Source: Diospyros lotus
Lineage: Eukaryota > Streptophyta > Magnoliopsida > Ericales > Ebenaceae
Direction of reading: 5' to 3'
Assembly (NCBI RefSeq): GCF_014633365.1
Contig: NC_068350.1
Location: 25,321,680 to 25,385,679, forward strand
Length of the DNA: 64,000 nucleotides
A program made the position numbers and the translations under genes. The notes beneath the pieces are model-generated. The model ran no database searches and was not told the DNA's origin. It worked only from the letters and a program-made list of their open reading frames with translations. The stretch's first letter is position 1. Each line of letters begins with the position of its first letter. Below are positions 61,344-64,000 of the stretch, one piece after another.

Positions 61344-61924
61344 GTATGACGTACTATTTCTAATGCTTTATGTTACATCTATATATTCAGTACTTTCTAT
61401 TTATCATCCATCATGATCATGTTTATATGGATTATTATGCTTGGATGATTTCTCTCGTGGATTATTCTGTTTATTTCTTTATTCTCTCCACTAACATCGT
61501 CTCTTTTGATTATGATGAAAAAAAGAGAGAAGTTTGAGATGAGAGATCGAGATCTTATTTATGAGAGTTGCAAAATATTTTTTCTATCAAAAATGAGGAG
61601 AATAATGAGATTTTTTGAGAGATCTTTTGTATGAGATGTGATTGTATGCATGAGAGTTAGGCATTAGGCAATCGGGTCAAGTTCCTTGGTCCTTAAATTT
61701 TTGTATCTATTAAAATAGGGGGAGAAGTATGATAGATTTTGATTCTTTAATTTTTTGCAAACTATTTTATTGATTAAACTATATCCAAAACATTTTTACT
61801 TATGCTATTAGTATTTTTGAAAGGGAGAGCTTATAATATAAAATTAAGGGGGAGTTTAAAATATTTTTAAACAATTTAATTATCTCAAAAATCATGTTTT
61901 TGTCATCATAAAAATGGGAGAGAA
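61344..61924 (+). mobile_element. SIRE-like copia element, 3' internal region
   Basis: Several polypurine-like blocks (AAAATAGGGGGAGAAG near 61716, AATTAAGGGGGAGTTT near 61850) lead to GTTTTTGTCATCATAAAAAT then GGGAGAGAA, directly before the LTR at 61925. This is the characteristic 3' end of SIRE/Maximus elements. No reverse transcriptase or envelope-like frame remains. Confidence 0.7.
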
Positions 61925-63099
61925 TGTTAAGCCAACTTGCTCAATTAAGTTAAAATGATTAAAAAAAAGAGTATTTTTAATATACAAATTATAGTGTTTT
62001 GATGATTAACAAAAAGTGTATTTTATAAATATAAAAATTATAGTACCTAATTATTTTTTATTAATTTATAAAATATTTTGACAAAGTATATGTATTATCA
62101 AAAGTGGTCTTTTTCATTAAAATTATTTTTCAAGTAAAGTAAAAATTTATTTAAAAGTATTTTGATCATTGCTATAGTGATTTTACCGTTGTTACATTAA
62201 TTTTATGGTTGCTATAGTAATTTTACCGTTACTACAGTAAATTTGACTATTTGCTATAGTGAATTTTTGAATGCCTATAAATAACCCAAGCTCATTTTGA
62301 AGATGTAGAATTGTACATTTTGCATATCCAAAGCACCCATAAGCTCTCTAACACTCTCAAACAAAAATCAAAGCAATCCAAGGCTCTCAAAGCGTCATTA
62401 GACATCCACTGAAGAGCCACAAGACAAGAGAAGAAAAGCTTTTCAAATCTACTATGAAAATTCAAATTTCTCTATCTATGCTCACTCATTTATTTATTTA
62501 TATTTCATTGCCTTGTATATTTTATTCTTAATTGTTTATTCATTTATATCCAAGTGTGGACAAATATTTGTATCTATTTAAATCTTTGTTGTGGATTGTA
62601 TTGGTTGCCTAGAACTGTTAAAATCTAGGACTGTATCTAGTTTCAAATGTGAGCTAGGGAAAAAACCTTGGTGTTGGATTTGGTTTCCTATAACCATTAC
62701 AAAAAAATCTAGGTGTATCTAGTTTCCAAGATAAGTTAGTGCGAAAACCTTGATGGTTTTCTAGAGCCATTGAAATCTAGGGATGTATCTAGTTTCTAAG
62801 GTAAGATAGGGAGAAAACCTTAGTGAGATTAGTAACACCCCAAGGGTGGTTAGACCTTGGGAGAGTAGACTAGGTGTGTGAAAACACCGAAGCACTATAA
62901 ATTGTCTTGTGTCTTATTTTATTTATTCTTGCTATATCTTGTGGCTTGCATTTTATTTTCAATATCAAACACTATCTATACATATTTATTAAACATATTC
63001 TTTAGTAAAATCATTAATCAATAATTTATTTAAAATCGGTAAAAACTTTAAACACTCAATCACCCCTTTCTTGAGTGGACATTCCTTAATGGACCAACA
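61925..63099 (+). mobile_element. SIRE-like copia 3' LTR
   Basis: It starts TGTTAAGCCAACTTGCTC after a polypurine tract. It contains AGTGTTTTGATGATTAACAA (61996-62015) and a TATA box TATAAATA (62276-62283). It ends CACCCCTTTCTTGAGTGGAC...GGACCAACA, the usual SIRE LTR end. It is 1175 bp. It is not a solo LTR because internal sequence adjoins it. It differs from the SIRE-like LTR at 24.6-28.1 kb, so the two are separate insertions. Confidence 0.75.
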
Positions 63100-64000
63100 G
63101 ACAGGTGTTTAGGGATAGGATCTGTTACCCTTGTTGTCATTGATGAGGTGAACATTCTATGTGGTCTACTATTAGTGCGATAGGAAAGTCCTTGGCTAAG
63201 GCAGTATAATTAATCAGGAAAGTGTTTCATGAGGTGTCATCTAGTCACGCTGATAAGATCTGACATATAGTAATTGAGTTTGTGAGTTTATTATTCCATG
63301 ACTCTTGCTCGGTCAAGATATTAGTACACGGTAATCATCAACTTTAATAGACTCACTTGAAGTTAGACTTCATTGCCTTTTATATTGTGATGGACCATAG
63401 CTAGTAGCTTCCTAGGATCTTTTAGATCATCACTGGAACATGGAGAAATTCTTGTGATGGGTCGAGTTGTTTCAGCTAATGCCAAGTAGGTTTTTGGTGT
63501 TATTTGTTTGCTTACGAGCAGTGAATCTAGAAAGTCATACACTATATAGCATGGCATCTGGTATTAGTATTGTGCCCCTGTTGTGTCTCGGACATAATTA
63601 ATGGTTGATGATGGTTTTGGATATGTCATTAAATCTTAATGACAACAATTTATTAAAAGTTAATGGGTCGGTTGCGATTCTTTAATTGTTAGAGGATCAG
63701 ACTATTGTTTCTTCTAGAAATACCAGTAGAGTCGATTGCCCCATTCAGTGAGTAGACTCCTTGAGGCTACAAGTCGACTCCTACCACTACCCCAGTCAAT
63801 TTCTGTGTTGTACACGTAGCAACAAATTGGCAAGGGTGTAAGGGTGGCCGGGCAAGAAATTGGACAGGGGATTGAGAATTTAATAGAGGCTTCTTGGCGA
63901 CTTCTTTTTCTTCTCTACTTCCTTCAGTTTCTGCTTCTAAGAAATTAACAAAGCGTGAGTGTCACGCGTGGTAGATTCTGGGGAGACACACAGGTGCTGG
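63100..64000. other. Unassigned, retroelement-like
   Basis: No domain was recognised. AGTCGA and AGTAGACTCC words at 63729-63785 resemble the word islands of the LTRs, and a CT-rich leader-like segment follows near 63890, so this may be part of another LTR that hosts the SIRE element. The short frame at 63363-63557 has no support. Confidence 0.3.

Overview
This window looks like nuclear DNA from a flowering plant, probably a eudicot with a large repeat-rich genome. It is AT-rich and shows no operons and no intact host gene. Nearly all of it can be assigned to transposable elements of classic plant types: CACTA DNA transposons, Ty3/gypsy elements with tRNA-Asp or tRNA-iMet primer sites, Ty1/copia integrase, SIRE-like copia LTRs, and a Cassandra-like 5S-derived TRIM. 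The species cannot be named from the sequence.

Layout. 1-7.0 kb is a decayed autonomous CACTA transposon on the minus strand. Its second gene is split by a 1.67-kb solo LTR at 797-2466. 7.0-8.37 kb is unassigned AT-rich DNA. 8.37-12.54 kb is a minus-strand LTR (family C) split by another LTR (E). 12.54-17.25 kb holds gag-protease remains and the 5' LTR of a Tat-like Ty3/gypsy element. 17.26-23.78 kb is a three-level nest (A5 > B1 > D1). 24.6-28.1 kb is a SIRE-like LTR interrupted by solo LTR B2. A Cassandra-like 5S LTR lies at 28.59-28.81 kb. A 2.0-kb non-autonomous CACTA element made largely of hairpin repeats lies at 29.31-31.33 kb. 32.9-46.9 kb is a deep nest (C3 > A1 > A2 > A3, then C4 > B3). 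A2 carries a broken LOB-domain (LBD) transcription-factor gene. 47.8-54.9 kb is a decayed copia element whose LTR holds A6, which holds D2. 55.0-58.2 kb is a gypsy LTR with a tRNA-Asp primer site, then C5. 58.2-61.3 kb is the 5' end of a minus-strand Tekay-like element with a 301-bp tandem duplication in its LTR. 61.3-63.1 kb is the 3' end and LTR of a SIRE-like copia element. The last 0.9 kb is unassigned.

Because 5-bp target-site duplications (TSDs) can be read at many LTR ends, the order of insertion follows directly. Most LTRs are solo LTRs, which means the internal regions were lost by LTR-LTR recombination. The genes present are transposition genes (CACTA TNP2 and Ptta-type, gypsy gag-protease, copia integrase), all broken, plus the captured LBD fragment. 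The most interesting points are the LBD capture, 5S rRNA-derived segments in two places, copy-specific palindromic words in the LTR leaders, and the hairpin array of the small CACTA element.
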